Shown piece by piece: positions 41,583 to 49,753 of a DNA stretch of 64,000 nt. The stretch is from Candidatus Liminaster caballi (lineage in GTDB: Bacteria; Bacteroidota; Bacteroidia; Bacteroidales; UBA3663), in the NCBI GenBank assembly GCA_018065085.1, contig JAGHUA010000003.1, forward strand, positions 1 to 64,000, read 5' to 3'. Position 1 is the stretch's first letter. Each line of letters opens with the position of its first letter. The translations under genes and the position numbers were made by a program. The notes beneath the pieces were generated by a model, which saw nothing but the letters and a program-made list of their open reading frames with translations, was not told the origin of the DNA and ran no database searches.

Positions 41583-42611
41583 TTAGTTGGCCTTAATTGT
41601 TACCTTTGTGCCGTTAGGCAGGGCGTTGATGAGGAGATAGCCGTCGAAGGCAGTGATGGCGAGAGGCTTGCCATCCTGAGTGGCTTGGTACCGGCCGTTG
41701 GCTGAGAATGAACCGTTGACACAGAATGTGAGAGGCTGGTCATAGAGATCGGCTGAGAGGGTGCGGAGGCTTGGAGTGAACGATGCTTCACCTCTGCCTG
41801 CGTGGATGTCGGTGATGACGGCATCTGCTGCCTCACGGGTGTAGGCAGCTACTTCTTCGAACGTGCCTACCCATACGCTGTCGCTGGCAGCTTTCACTTC
41901 GTCGAAGAATGAATAGAGTACCTGCGGCTCGTTCCACATGTCCCAACCGTATGTCGTGCCGTGGGTCATGGTTACGCCCCATCGTCCGTGGCTTATCACG
42001 TCGTGCAGCCAGAGAGTGAGCGAATCTGCAGTCTGATGGCTGAAGGCCTGACCGTGTGACGCCCAATAGGTGCGCGACCCGACACGTCCCTCCTCGCAGA
42101 TGGCAATGACCTCGTCGTTCATGGCGTTGTATGGATAGCAGAACGTGCGCGGCTTGCGTCCGGTGACAGACTCTATGACCGAGTCATTGTATGCCACTTC
42201 CCATCGCACTGAGTCGAGTGGGATGGCAGTGAGGTCTGGATGGTTCCATGCGTGATTGCTTATCTCGTGTCCGCGGTCGGCAAGTTCCTTTACCTGAGTC
42301 CATGTCATCCACGGATAGTCAGGCACATCGCTGTCCATATTGGCACCGATGATCCAGAATGTGCCGCGCATGTCACGATTCTCCAATTCGGGAGCAATGT
42401 CTGTGTAATGGCAGAGCATGCCATCATCGAACGTGAAGCTGATGGCCGATGCCTTGTCGTTGAGATATGGTGTCACTTCGACCGAAGAGATTTCGATGCC
42501 AGAGCAAGAGGAGAGGAGAAGACTGATGACGGCTCCTCCAACGGCCCATCCCAGCCTCCCACAAGGGGAGGCGTGGAATGTATTGATGGGTCGGGATATG
42601 ATATGGCTCAT
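41583..42611 (-). CDS. Polysaccharide deacetylase lipoprotein (NodB domain)
   Basis: 342 residues. A lipobox (LLLSSCSG, Cys near residue 36) marks a lipoprotein; a somewhat later start may be used. The NodB domain has ISFTFDDGMLCHYTDIAPEL (catalytic base and metal Asp), GHEISNHAWNHPDL (metal His pair) and FCYPYNAMN. These point to metal-dependent removal of acetyl groups from a glycan, which one is unknown. After residue 270 a small beta domain (ADLYDQPLTFCVNGSFSANG) may help substrate binding. It lies two bases from the membrane-protein gene, so they may be co-transcribed. Confidence 0.85.
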   Translation of the reverse strand: MSHIISRPINTFHASPCGRLGWAVGGAVISLLLSSCSGIEISSVEVTPYLNDKASAISFTFDDGMLCHYTDIAPELENRDMRGTFWIIGANMDSDVPDYPWMTWTQVKELADRGHEISNHAWNHPDLTAIPLDSVRWEVAYNDSVIESVTGRKPRTFCYPYNAMNDEVIAICEEGRVGSRTYWASHGQAFSHQTADSLTLWLHDVISHGRWGVTMTHGTTYGWDMWNEPQVLYSFFDEVKAASDSVWVGTFEEVAAYTREAADAVITDIHAGRGEASFTPSLRTLSADLYDQPLTFCVNGSFSANGRYQATQDGKPLAITAFDGYLLINALPNGTKVTIKAN

Positions 42612-42613
42612 AA

Positions 42614-43456
42614 TTAGAGATTTTCGGTTGTTGACTCGCTTGTTGTCGCTGCTGCGGTCTCGGTTACTGTCTCTGTCACAGTCTCAGTCACTGTTTCTTC
42701 CGAAGCCTTGTCACGTTCACCTGTGAGGTATGTGTAGGCAATGGCAGGAATGAGTGTGCCGAATGGCTGTGTGACAATGATGCCCACGCAGCAGAGCATA
42801 AAGCCCGCAGAAGCGATGAGTGAGGCAATGAGGTTGAGCAGGACGAGCATCCACATCTGTGGCTTGGTGATGCGGAATGACTGGCTGATCGACTCTACGC
42901 AGCCCAGTTCAGGATTGTCGAGCAACAGCTGGTTATAGAATCCGATACGTGTGCCATAGATCAATGCGAAGACAAGGAACGCAACATAGATTGCAATGCC
43001 GATGATGACAGCGAAGACTAATCCTATGTTGCCAGCAGACTTGCTCAAGCCTACGAGCATCAAGATAGTCGGCACAAGCACAACCATGAGAATGAGGAAG
43101 ACGAAGAACGACACAATAATACCTGCGCCTAAGGACTTGAAATATGTGCTGAGCGGGAGTTTCCAATAGTCGAAGGTGAATGATGTGAATGTGCCTCGCG
43201 CCATGCTGAGCATCATTCTGATGGCTCCAAGCTCAAGCCATAAATAGGCGAACATGAGTGGGATTATAGCGGCACAGTAAGCGATTATCAGTACTGCCTG
43301 TGTTTCTTTTGGTGCTAATTCAATAAGACGTGCGCACTGGAAGAAAAAAGAAAGAAACATCATGCACAGACCGACAACGATCAGTGCTGGCCAATTCTTC
43401 TTGAAGATTTCCCAACTCTGGGTCAGGATTTGTCCGATAGGGAGAGAGTTGTTCAT
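42614..43456 (-). CDS. Polytopic membrane protein with Thr/Glu repeat tail
   Basis: 280 residues. The first 25 (PIGQILTQSWEIFKKNWPAL) resemble DUF975-like membrane proteins. Five or six hydrophobic helices follow (ALIVVGLCMMFLSFFF, VSFFVFLILMVVLVP, GLVFAVIIGIAIYVAF, ASLIASAGFMLCCVGIIV). The C-terminus is a cytosolic low-complexity tail with ETVT repeated, then TTSESTTENL. Function unknown; it might handle membrane lipids or act as a scaffold. It sits between the deacetylase and aminopeptidase genes. Confidence 0.75.
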   Translation of the reverse strand: MNNSLPIGQILTQSWEIFKKNWPALIVVGLCMMFLSFFFQCARLIELAPKETQAVLIIAYCAAIIPLMFAYLWLELGAIRMMLSMARGTFTSFTFDYWKLPLSTYFKSLGAGIIVSFFVFLILMVVLVPTILMLVGLSKSAGNIGLVFAVIIGIAIYVAFLVFALIYGTRIGFYNQLLLDNPELGCVESISQSFRITKPQMWMLVLLNLIASLIASAGFMLCCVGIIVTQPFGTLIPAIAYTYLTGERDKASEETVTETVTETVTETAAATTSESTTENL

Positions 43457-43491
43457 ATTGGGTGGGTTAAGAGGTTAAAGGGTTAAGAGAG

Positions 43492-44862
43492 TTAGGATTT
43501 CATGCCGATGATCTCCTCAATACTGCCTGGCTTGCGGCGACCGATTCGCTGCGCACCGTCGGCAGTGATGAGCCAGTCTTCCTCGTTGCGCATGCCGCCG
43601 AAGTCCTTGTAGGCTTCAAGACGGTCATAGCAGATGAACTCCTTGAACTTGCCTGCTGCGCGCCACTGGTCGATGAGGTCTGGGATGAAGTAGATGCCCG
43701 GTTCGACAGTGAAGACAAAGCCTGGTTCGAGTTCGCGGCCAAGTCGCAATGAACGGAATCCGAAGCGAGGGTCTTTCTCGGCTCCGCGCGGATAACCGAC
43801 ATGTACTTCGCCATAGTTCTCCATGTCGTGCACGTCAAGACCCATCATGTGACCAAGTCCGTGAGGCATGAACATGGCTACGGCACCAGCTTCGGCTGCC
43901 TCCATCGGATCGCCTTTCATGAGGCCAAGACCTTTCAGACCGTCGGCAATGCTTGCCCATGCTGCCACATGGCACTCGCGGTAGGTGATGCCCGGACGGA
44001 TCATCTCTGTTGCACGCGTGTACGTATTATATAATATGTGATAGACTTCCTTCTGACGCTGTGTGTAGTCGGCGCCCACTGGCATGGTGGTGGTGCAGTC
44101 GCCGGCATAGTGCATATCGTTCTCTGCACCGGCATCGAGCAGGAGCAGGTCGCCATCGTGCAGTTCGTGGATGTATCCGTGGTTGTGGAGAGTCTCGCCG
44201 TGGCTTGTGGCGATGGTTGGGAACGAGAGATAGCTGCCTTCGCGCAGAGCCACCTCATTGATGGCTGCTGCAATCTGCTTCTCGGTCATGCGCGGACGTA
44301 CCATACGCATTGCCAGCTCGTGCATATCGACAGTGATGTTGATGGCTTCCTCAATCTCGACGAGTTCTTCGTCTGACTTATGGTTGCGCATGTCTGCCAG
44401 GGTGTAGATGAGCTGGAGCGATGGCTGGGCGGCAGTGCCGAGCAGTTCGCGCATCCACATGATGGTGTGACCGCGATATGGCGGAACGAAATGGATAGGC
44501 TGGTGCTTTGCCTGAGCCTCGCCCACATACTTGGCAAGGTCTGCCAACGGACGGGTCTCGGTCACACCCACCTCCAGAGCCTGTTCGGCCAATGTGGGCT
44601 GCTTGCCTGTCCAGATAATATCATCGATGGTGAGTTCGTCACCGAAGATGATGGTGCGCTGTGCATCGACATCGATGACTGCAGCCAGTCCCTCGCAGTC
44701 AAGTCCGAAGAGGTAGAGGAATGTACTGTCCTGACGGAACGGATAGTTATTGTCAGGATAATTCATGCTTGCGATGCCGTTGCCCAGAAAGAGCAGCAGG
44801 CCGCTGCCCATGGCCTCTGAGAGGCGGGCACGACGCTCGGTGTAGGTTTCTTTGCTAAACAT
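43492..44862 (-). CDS. pepP: Xaa-Pro aminopeptidase (M24B)
   Basis: 456 residues. It removes N-terminal residues before proline. N-terminal AMP_N domain about 1-170, then the pita-bread metallopeptidase. Metal ligands are visible: LLLDAGAENDMHYAGDCTTT (two Asp), PHGLGHMMGLDVHDM (His), FTVEPGIYF (Glu) and GGMRNEEDWLIT (Glu). Length fits family members of 430-470. Cytoplasmic. No clear promoter is seen upstream; the gap to the lipoprotein gene is about 50 bases. Confidence 0.92.
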   Translation of the reverse strand: MFSKETYTERRARLSEAMGSGLLLFLGNGIASMNYPDNNYPFRQDSTFLYLFGLDCEGLAAVIDVDAQRTIIFGDELTIDDIIWTGKQPTLAEQALEVGVTETRPLADLAKYVGEAQAKHQPIHFVPPYRGHTIMWMRELLGTAAQPSLQLIYTLADMRNHKSDEELVEIEEAINITVDMHELAMRMVRPRMTEKQIAAAINEVALREGSYLSFPTIATSHGETLHNHGYIHELHDGDLLLLDAGAENDMHYAGDCTTTMPVGADYTQRQKEVYHILYNTYTRATEMIRPGITYRECHVAAWASIADGLKGLGLMKGDPMEAAEAGAVAMFMPHGLGHMMGLDVHDMENYGEVHVGYPRGAEKDPRFGFRSLRLGRELEPGFVFTVEPGIYFIPDLIDQWRAAGKFKEFICYDRLEAYKDFGGMRNEEDWLITADGAQRIGRRKPGSIEEIIGMKS

Positions 44863-44911
44863 ATTATTTTTCTATTTTTATAGATTACTTTTCCGTATTG
44901 TCTTCAACCTG

Positions 44912-46360
44912 TCATTCCATTTCATAGCATCCGAGCGACGGACTGTCGGTTTTGCGCGGGTTGCCGTCGAGGTCGAGAGGAATGTGGATGTCCATGGTGT
45001 CGAGCGATGCGCCGTAATGAAGGGCAGGAGAGCCTTCAGAGAGATGGAAGTCGAAGGCGTAGTTCTGGCGATCGGTCAGAAGGAAGAGTGGGTCTTCATT
45101 CCAGAGTGTCGAGATGAAATCATCATCGTCATAGCCGTCGGCGCGGAGCAGGCAGTGGTTGAAGCGGTAGGTGAAGATGCTGTCGGCATAGACAGGCTGT
45201 CCCGTTTGGTCCTGGTCGATGACCACGCGGAAATAATCGGGACGCACATCAGGATTGAACCACGAACCCCAGACGATGGAGTTGGTGAAGGTGGCTCGAT
45301 GGAGAGGCGTGAGACGCACGGAAGCCGTGTCGATATTGCACATGTAAACAGCCTCACTGGTCACCTGCTTCGAGAAATTATAATTGGCCAATGTACAGTG
45401 CATGATGTCATGCCAGCCACCATAGAGGGCGAGCAGGGAACCGGCGGCATTTGCCAGTTCGCAGTTAAGAAGCTGCATCGAAGACATGCGGCATGTGATG
45501 AGGTTGCCGTCGGAATTGCGGATGCGGCAGCTGTTGAACACCACATTGGCCGAGTCGATGACGATGCCCTGACTCATGCCATGGATGTCGGTGTGGACAA
45601 ACTGGCAGTCCTTGGCCTGATCGGTGATGAAGAGCGAGCCCCATTGCGAGGGCAGGTCATCGTAGGCAAGGTTGGGGAACATATTGTCGGTGCGGTCGCC
45701 ACGGATGATGACGGGCGATGACTGCGTGCCGAGACACTGGAGAGTGCCGCGCACTATGATGTCGGCCTTGTCATGAAGGTAGAGCGTTACGCTGTCGGCC
45801 AAAATGAGGCTGATGCCTTCCGGCACCACAAGACTGTCGAACACCTGCACCTCAAGACCATGCGGCCACGTGGCGTCGGCATTGAGCACCTCGCCCTCAA
45901 GTTTCAGCACATCCTTGCTGTCGGCACAAAGCACCACGCTCTGCTGCTGACCATTGCAAGTGATGTCAATGAAGTCCTCATGATGGACAATGCCCTGACT
46001 GGTATGCGGGAAGGTGGCCTCGACAAAGACAAAGAGCGAGTCGCCACCGGCAATGCGCAGAAGGTCGGGGTTGGTGAACGAAGTGCCGCTCATTCCATCG
46101 ACATTCATGCGGAAACCGCTTCCGCCGTCACTTCGCAAGGCAATGCTGCTGAGTCTGATCTCACGGCTGTGGCGGTTGTAGAGATGCAGCTGATAGGTCT
46201 GACTGCTGTTGCCTGCAAGGATCGTGCCCAGACGAAGAGTGTCGAGCGACGGCGTAGGCTGAGCTCCCGCCGAGGTGTCGAGATCGTCAGAGCAAGACGC
46301 GATGCCCAAACAGAGCATTACGCCAATCAACAAGACAAATATGTGAAGGAGGGCTTTCAT
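44912..46360 (-). CDS. Lipoprotein with parallel beta-helix
   Basis: 482 residues from MKALLHIFVLLIGVML at 46360; the track's longer version runs through a 9-bp repeat. Signal peptide and lipobox IASCSDD. Residues 40-150 look Ig-like (SLDTLRLGTILAGNSSQTYQ). From about 190 short beta rungs typical of right-handed parallel beta-helices follow (CQFVHTDIHGMSQGIVIDSA, VVFNSCRIRNSDGNLITCRM). The end SPALHYGASLDT ... DLDGNPRKTDSPSLGCYE is the motif of choice-of-anchor/Por-type beta-helix proteins. Likely surface exposed; ligand unknown. Confidence 0.85.
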   Translation of the reverse strand: MKALLHIFVLLIGVMLCLGIASCSDDLDTSAGAQPTPSLDTLRLGTILAGNSSQTYQLHLYNRHSREIRLSSIALRSDGGSGFRMNVDGMSGTSFTNPDLLRIAGGDSLFVFVEATFPHTSQGIVHHEDFIDITCNGQQQSVVLCADSKDVLKLEGEVLNADATWPHGLEVQVFDSLVVPEGISLILADSVTLYLHDKADIIVRGTLQCLGTQSSPVIIRGDRTDNMFPNLAYDDLPSQWGSLFITDQAKDCQFVHTDIHGMSQGIVIDSANVVFNSCRIRNSDGNLITCRMSSMQLLNCELANAAGSLLALYGGWHDIMHCTLANYNFSKQVTSEAVYMCNIDTASVRLTPLHRATFTNSIVWGSWFNPDVRPDYFRVVIDQDQTGQPVYADSIFTYRFNHCLLRADGYDDDDFISTLWNEDPLFLLTDRQNYAFDFHLSEGSPALHYGASLDTMDIHIPLDLDGNPRKTDSPSLGCYEME

Positions 46361-46389
46361 AGAGGGAAAGGGTTTGGGGAGGCTTTTGT

Positions 46390-46478
46390 TGCCAATTAGG
46401 CCAATTAGGCCAATAGGGCTAATTAGGCTAATAGGACTAATTAGGCTAATAAGGCCAATAGGGCCAATAAGTCCAATA
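46390..46478. repeat. 9-bp tandem repeats (AATTAGGCC type)
   Basis: About nine consecutive 9-base units: CAATTAGGC twice, CAATAGGGC, TAATTAGGC, TAATAGGAC and variants, lying between two lipoprotein genes. Being three codons long, it reads as an open Ile-Gly-Leu repeat, which inflates the ORF track's upstream lipoprotein. Related to 41534-41580. Confidence 0.75.
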
Positions 46479-46988
46479 CTATGGTGTTGCCACGAGGATG
46501 TCACCGTTGCAGTGGGCGTGGTATTGGCGGAGGAGGTAGTTTTTCTTGTTGGCAGGGCCGCTGGTTGGGGTTGGCATTCCCCAGAACACATGACCGAACA
46601 CCGACCCGCACTTGTCGCATTGGGCATTGAAACCATCGACGGTCAGGCGATGAAGTTTCTCGGCAGGACTGCCTCCACGGCTGTAGCAATAAGGACAGGC
46701 AAGGTCGTAGGCATAGACCGACGACGAACTGAGATCATGACACAGCAGCAATCCGCCAGTGCCGACCTCATCGGTGGCCATCAGCTTCTGTTTGTCATAG
46801 ATGCGCACGTAACCGCCGGGGCTGTCGATGTGTGCCTGACCCGTGCCCTGACCCATGGCGAGGTTGATGGTGCCGATGTTGCACGAGTAATGGACTCTGC
46901 CGGCAGGCACGGGACTCTCGATGGTGCTGTCGTCGCACGACGTGAGCATCATGATCAATGCCAATACTGCGAGCAAGGACCACGCCAT
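46479..46988 (-). CDS. Lipoprotein with Rieske-like or zinc-ribbon Cys pairs
   Basis: 169 residues from MAWSLLAVLALIMMLTSCDD. Lipobox LTSC. The mature part has YDLACPYCYSRGGS and, 28 residues on, QCDKCGSVFGHVFWG: two CxxC-type pairs. The first pair lacks the His of a true Rieske CxH, so a zinc ribbon is more likely. Only the Cys spacing is seen; a redox or structural role is open. Located between argH and the beta-helix lipoprotein. Confidence 0.7.
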   Translation of the reverse strand: MAWSLLAVLALIMMLTSCDDSTIESPVPAGRVHYSCNIGTINLAMGQGTGQAHIDSPGGYVRIYDKQKLMATDEVGTGGLLLCHDLSSSSVYAYDLACPYCYSRGGSPAEKLHRLTVDGFNAQCDKCGSVFGHVFWGMPTPTSGPANKKNYLLRQYHAHCNGDILVATP

Positions 46989-47019
46989 GCCTCTTACAGT
47001 CGTTGCGAGCACAGACAGC

Positions 47020-48351
47020 TTATTCCACCAGACGGGCAACAGCATCATCGACCTTATTGAAATTGAAACCTTGCAGCACCTCGTCCATCAGCGCCGTGAT
47101 GCGGTCGTTGCAGAGGTTGCCTACCGAACCTTCGTGCGTGTGATGAACCTCCTTGACCGGAGTGAACTTGCCAGCCTCGATGTCGAGACCTACCTTCTTG
47201 TAGGCATCGCGGAATGGCATACCCTCGGTGGCAAGACGGTTGACCTCCTCGACCGAGAACATCAGGTCATAGCGTGAGTCATCGAGGATGTGGTCGTTGA
47301 CGGTGATGTGCTCCATCATCAGAGTCACCATGCGCAGGATGTCCTTCAGTTCGTCGAACGTAGGCAGGAACACCTCCTTGATGATCTGCAGGTCGCGGAA
47401 ATAGCCGCTTGGCAGGTTGTTGCATATCATCATGATCTCCTGTGGCACAGCCTGTATCTTGTTGCACTTGGCACGTGTCAGCTCGAAGACATCAGGGTTC
47501 TTCTTGTGTGGCATGATGCTCGAACCTGTGGTGAAGGCGTCGTGCAGCTTGATGAAACCGAAGTTCTGCGATGAGAACATACAGGCGTCGAATGCCAGCT
47601 TTGCCACGGTTGCAGCCACTCCTGCCAGAGCCTGACTCACGATGCGCTCGGTCTTGCCTCGTCCCATCTGGGCATAAACCACGTTGTATGCCATCGAGTC
47701 AAAGCCCAGCAGATCGGTGGTCATCTGTCGGCGGAGAGGGAACGATGAGCCGTAGCCCGCAGCCGAACCCAAAGGATTGCGGTTGGTGACCTTGTATGCC
47801 GACTGCAACACCATCAGGTCATCGACCAGCGACTCGGCATAAGCGCCGAACCAAAGTCCGAATGACGAAGGCATTGCCACCTGCAGATGGGTGTAGCCCG
47901 GCATGAGCACATCCTTGTATTTCTCGCTTTGGGCAATGAGCATGTCGAACAGAGCCTTGACCGACTTGGTGACCTCCTGCAGTTCGTGACGCATGTAGAG
48001 TTTCAGATCGACCAGCACCTGATCGTTGCGGCTGCGTCCGCTGTGTATCTTCTTGCCGATGTCGCCCAGACGGCGGGTGAGCAGCAGTTCGACCTGCGAG
48101 TGGACATCCTCAATGCCCTCCTCAATGACGAACCTGCCTTCCACGGCATCCTTGTAGATGAGTTTCATCTCGCCGAGCAGCACGCTGAGCTCCTCGCTGG
48201 TCAGAAGGCCGATTGACTGGAGCATGGTGATGTGTGCCATCGAGCCGAGCACGTCGAACGGAGCCAGGTAAAGGTCCATTTCGCGGTCGCGTCCGATGGT
48301 GTATTTCTCAATATCCTTATCGACCTGTACGGATTTTTCCCAAAGTTTCAT
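47020..48351 (-). CDS. argH: Argininosuccinate lyase
   Basis: 443 residues from MKLWEKSVQVDKDIEKYTIG at 48351. Splits argininosuccinate to arginine and fumarate, last step of arginine synthesis. The superfamily signature GSSIMPHKKNP is near residue 280. HSGRSRNDQV near residue 107 and TNRNPLGSAAGYGSSFPLRR are typical of the active-site regions. Cytoplasmic tetramer. No other arg gene is adjacent. The start is chosen because the track's extra 20 residues are Arg/His-rich and atypical. Confidence 0.97.
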   Translation of the reverse strand: MKLWEKSVQVDKDIEKYTIGRDREMDLYLAPFDVLGSMAHITMLQSIGLLTSEELSVLLGEMKLIYKDAVEGRFVIEEGIEDVHSQVELLLTRRLGDIGKKIHSGRSRNDQVLVDLKLYMRHELQEVTKSVKALFDMLIAQSEKYKDVLMPGYTHLQVAMPSSFGLWFGAYAESLVDDLMVLQSAYKVTNRNPLGSAAGYGSSFPLRRQMTTDLLGFDSMAYNVVYAQMGRGKTERIVSQALAGVAATVAKLAFDACMFSSQNFGFIKLHDAFTTGSSIMPHKKNPDVFELTRAKCNKIQAVPQEIMMICNNLPSGYFRDLQIIKEVFLPTFDELKDILRMVTLMMEHITVNDHILDDSRYDLMFSVEEVNRLATEGMPFRDAYKKVGLDIEAGKFTPVKEVHHTHEGSVGNLCNDRITALMDEVLQGFNFNKVDDAVARLVE

Positions 48352-48419
48352 CGCTTTGTCTGTTATGTGAGGAGCCAGGCAGCCATGTGTGTGGCGCCTG
48401 ACTCCGGTCATGATAATTG

Positions 48420-48878
48420 TTAGTATGGAATACGTGTGAGAGCCTCAGCAATCTGTTCTGCCACGCTCTCGAGCTTATTGCCTACCATCGGGCGGAGGAA
48501 GAACGGGATATCCACATCCACCGTGACCTTGATTTTGGTCTGATATGCAGCCTGTGGGAGCATCTGGATCCAGATGGTGAAGTCGATGGGCGAGTTGTCG
48601 GCGCTGTACTTGACGCACTTTGGCTCTTCACGCTCGATGATCTTGACGGCAGCAGGCATACCGTTGACGGTCAGGTGTGCCGAGTCGCGGTCGAAGTGGA
48701 CGTTGCTGATCTCGATCTTGCCCTGACCCTGCTCCTGCAGCTTGGCCTTGATGGTCTCCTTGAGTTCGGGCGGCATGTTGTCCTTCATCACCTGCAGCTG
48801 GCTGAGGTCGCTCAGGCGGTTATAGACATTCTGCTGGAGGGCATTGACCTCCTTGACTTTGCTTTCGTATCTTGCCAT
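48420..48878 (-). CDS. SRPBCC-like protein
   Basis: 152 residues. N-terminal MARYESKVKEVNALQQNVYN and the following helices and strands (FDRDSAHLTVNGMPAAVKII, DFTIWIQMLPQAAYQTKIKV) suit a START/SRPBCC helix-grip pocket. Such proteins bind small hydrophobic molecules. It lies between pyrE (42 bases upstream) and argH and is likely co-transcribed with pyrE. Ligand unknown. Confidence 0.75.
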   Translation of the reverse strand: MARYESKVKEVNALQQNVYNRLSDLSQLQVMKDNMPPELKETIKAKLQEQGQGKIEISNVHFDRDSAHLTVNGMPAAVKIIEREEPKCVKYSADNSPIDFTIWIQMLPQAAYQTKIKVTVDVDIPFFLRPMVGNKLESVAEQIAEALTRIPY

Positions 48879-48920
48879 TATGTGATGTGATCTAATGGTT
48901 GTGTATGACTGACGGGCGGC

Positions 48921-49562
48921 TTACTTGTCCTGCTTCCACTCGCTTGGGTTGCTGCGCCATTCCTTCAGCACCTCGATGTCCTCGGCCTTGATGTAGTCGA
49001 GTTCGGCTGCCTCGGCGGTGAGCTCGGTGTAGTTCGAGAGGGTGTGGAGAGTCACGCCAGCCTCCTCGAATGCCTTCTGAGCCTGTGGGAACTGGTATGT
49101 GAAGATAGCCACCATGCCGAGCACGTTGACCTTGGCGTCGCGCAGTGCGGCAACGGCCTTGAGCGATGACATACCGGTCGAGATAAGATCCTCAACAACC
49201 ACTACGTTCCAGCCTTCCTGGATCTGACCCTCGATGAGATTGCCCATGCCGTGGTCCTTAGGAGCTGAGCGTACGTAGCAGAATGGCACGCCGAGAGCAT
49301 CGGCTACGAGTGCGCCCTGGGCGATGGCGCCTGTGGCAACACCTGCGATGGCATCAATCTTGCCGCCGTACAGACGCTGGATGGCGCTGACCAATCCGGT
49401 CTTGATGATGGTGCGCACCTCTGGATATGCCAGAGTCTTGCGGTTGTCGCAATAGATTGGTGACTTCCATCCGCTTGCCCATGTGAATGGGTTGTTTGGC
49501 TGCAGTTTTACGGCCTTGATGGCGAGGAGTTTCTCGGCTACGAGACGATCTACGGTTTTCAT
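48921..49562 (-). CDS. pyrE: Orotate phosphoribosyltransferase
   Basis: 213 residues from MKTVDRLVAEKLLAIKAVKL at 49562; the track's start lies in the promoter region. Makes OMP from orotate and PRPP in pyrimidine synthesis. The PRPP motif VVVVEDLISTGMSS is near residue 121. RSAPKDHGMGNLIEG forms the flexible loop with the catalytic Lys. Standard length. Preceded by a Bacteroidetes promoter. Confidence 0.96.
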   Translation of the reverse strand: MKTVDRLVAEKLLAIKAVKLQPNNPFTWASGWKSPIYCDNRKTLAYPEVRTIIKTGLVSAIQRLYGGKIDAIAGVATGAIAQGALVADALGVPFCYVRSAPKDHGMGNLIEGQIQEGWNVVVVEDLISTGMSSLKAVAALRDAKVNVLGMVAIFTYQFPQAQKAFEEAGVTLHTLSNYTELTAEAAELDYIKAEDIEVLKEWRSNPSEWKQDK

Positions 49563-49630
49563 TGTGCTTATGATGTTATTTTTGTTAATATGTTCTTTTG
49601 TCCTCTTTGCTGATGCATTACATCTGCGCG

Positions 49631-49662
49631 CAAAGATATACATTTTAAATAATATATAGAAA
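49631..49662 (-). promoter_or_regulatory. pyrE promoter
   Basis: TATCTTTG at 49638-49631 on the minus strand. The -33 element reads TTTC instead of TTTG at the right distance. The start point is about 60 bases before the pyrE ATG. Confidence 0.6.
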
Positions 49663-49697
49663 ACTTTGCCGTTTTTTTTGTCTTTTTGATACAAAAA

Positions 49698-49731
49698 AGC
49701 TGGAGCTGCGACCGAAGTTGCAACTCCAGCT
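49698..49731 (-). terminator. Terminator after htpG
   Basis: AGCTGGAG pairs with CTCCAGCT, with further inner pairs. On the leftward transcript a TTTTTT run follows. Confidence 0.8.
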
Positions 49732-49753
49732 GTGGTTATTTCATGCAGTTTGC

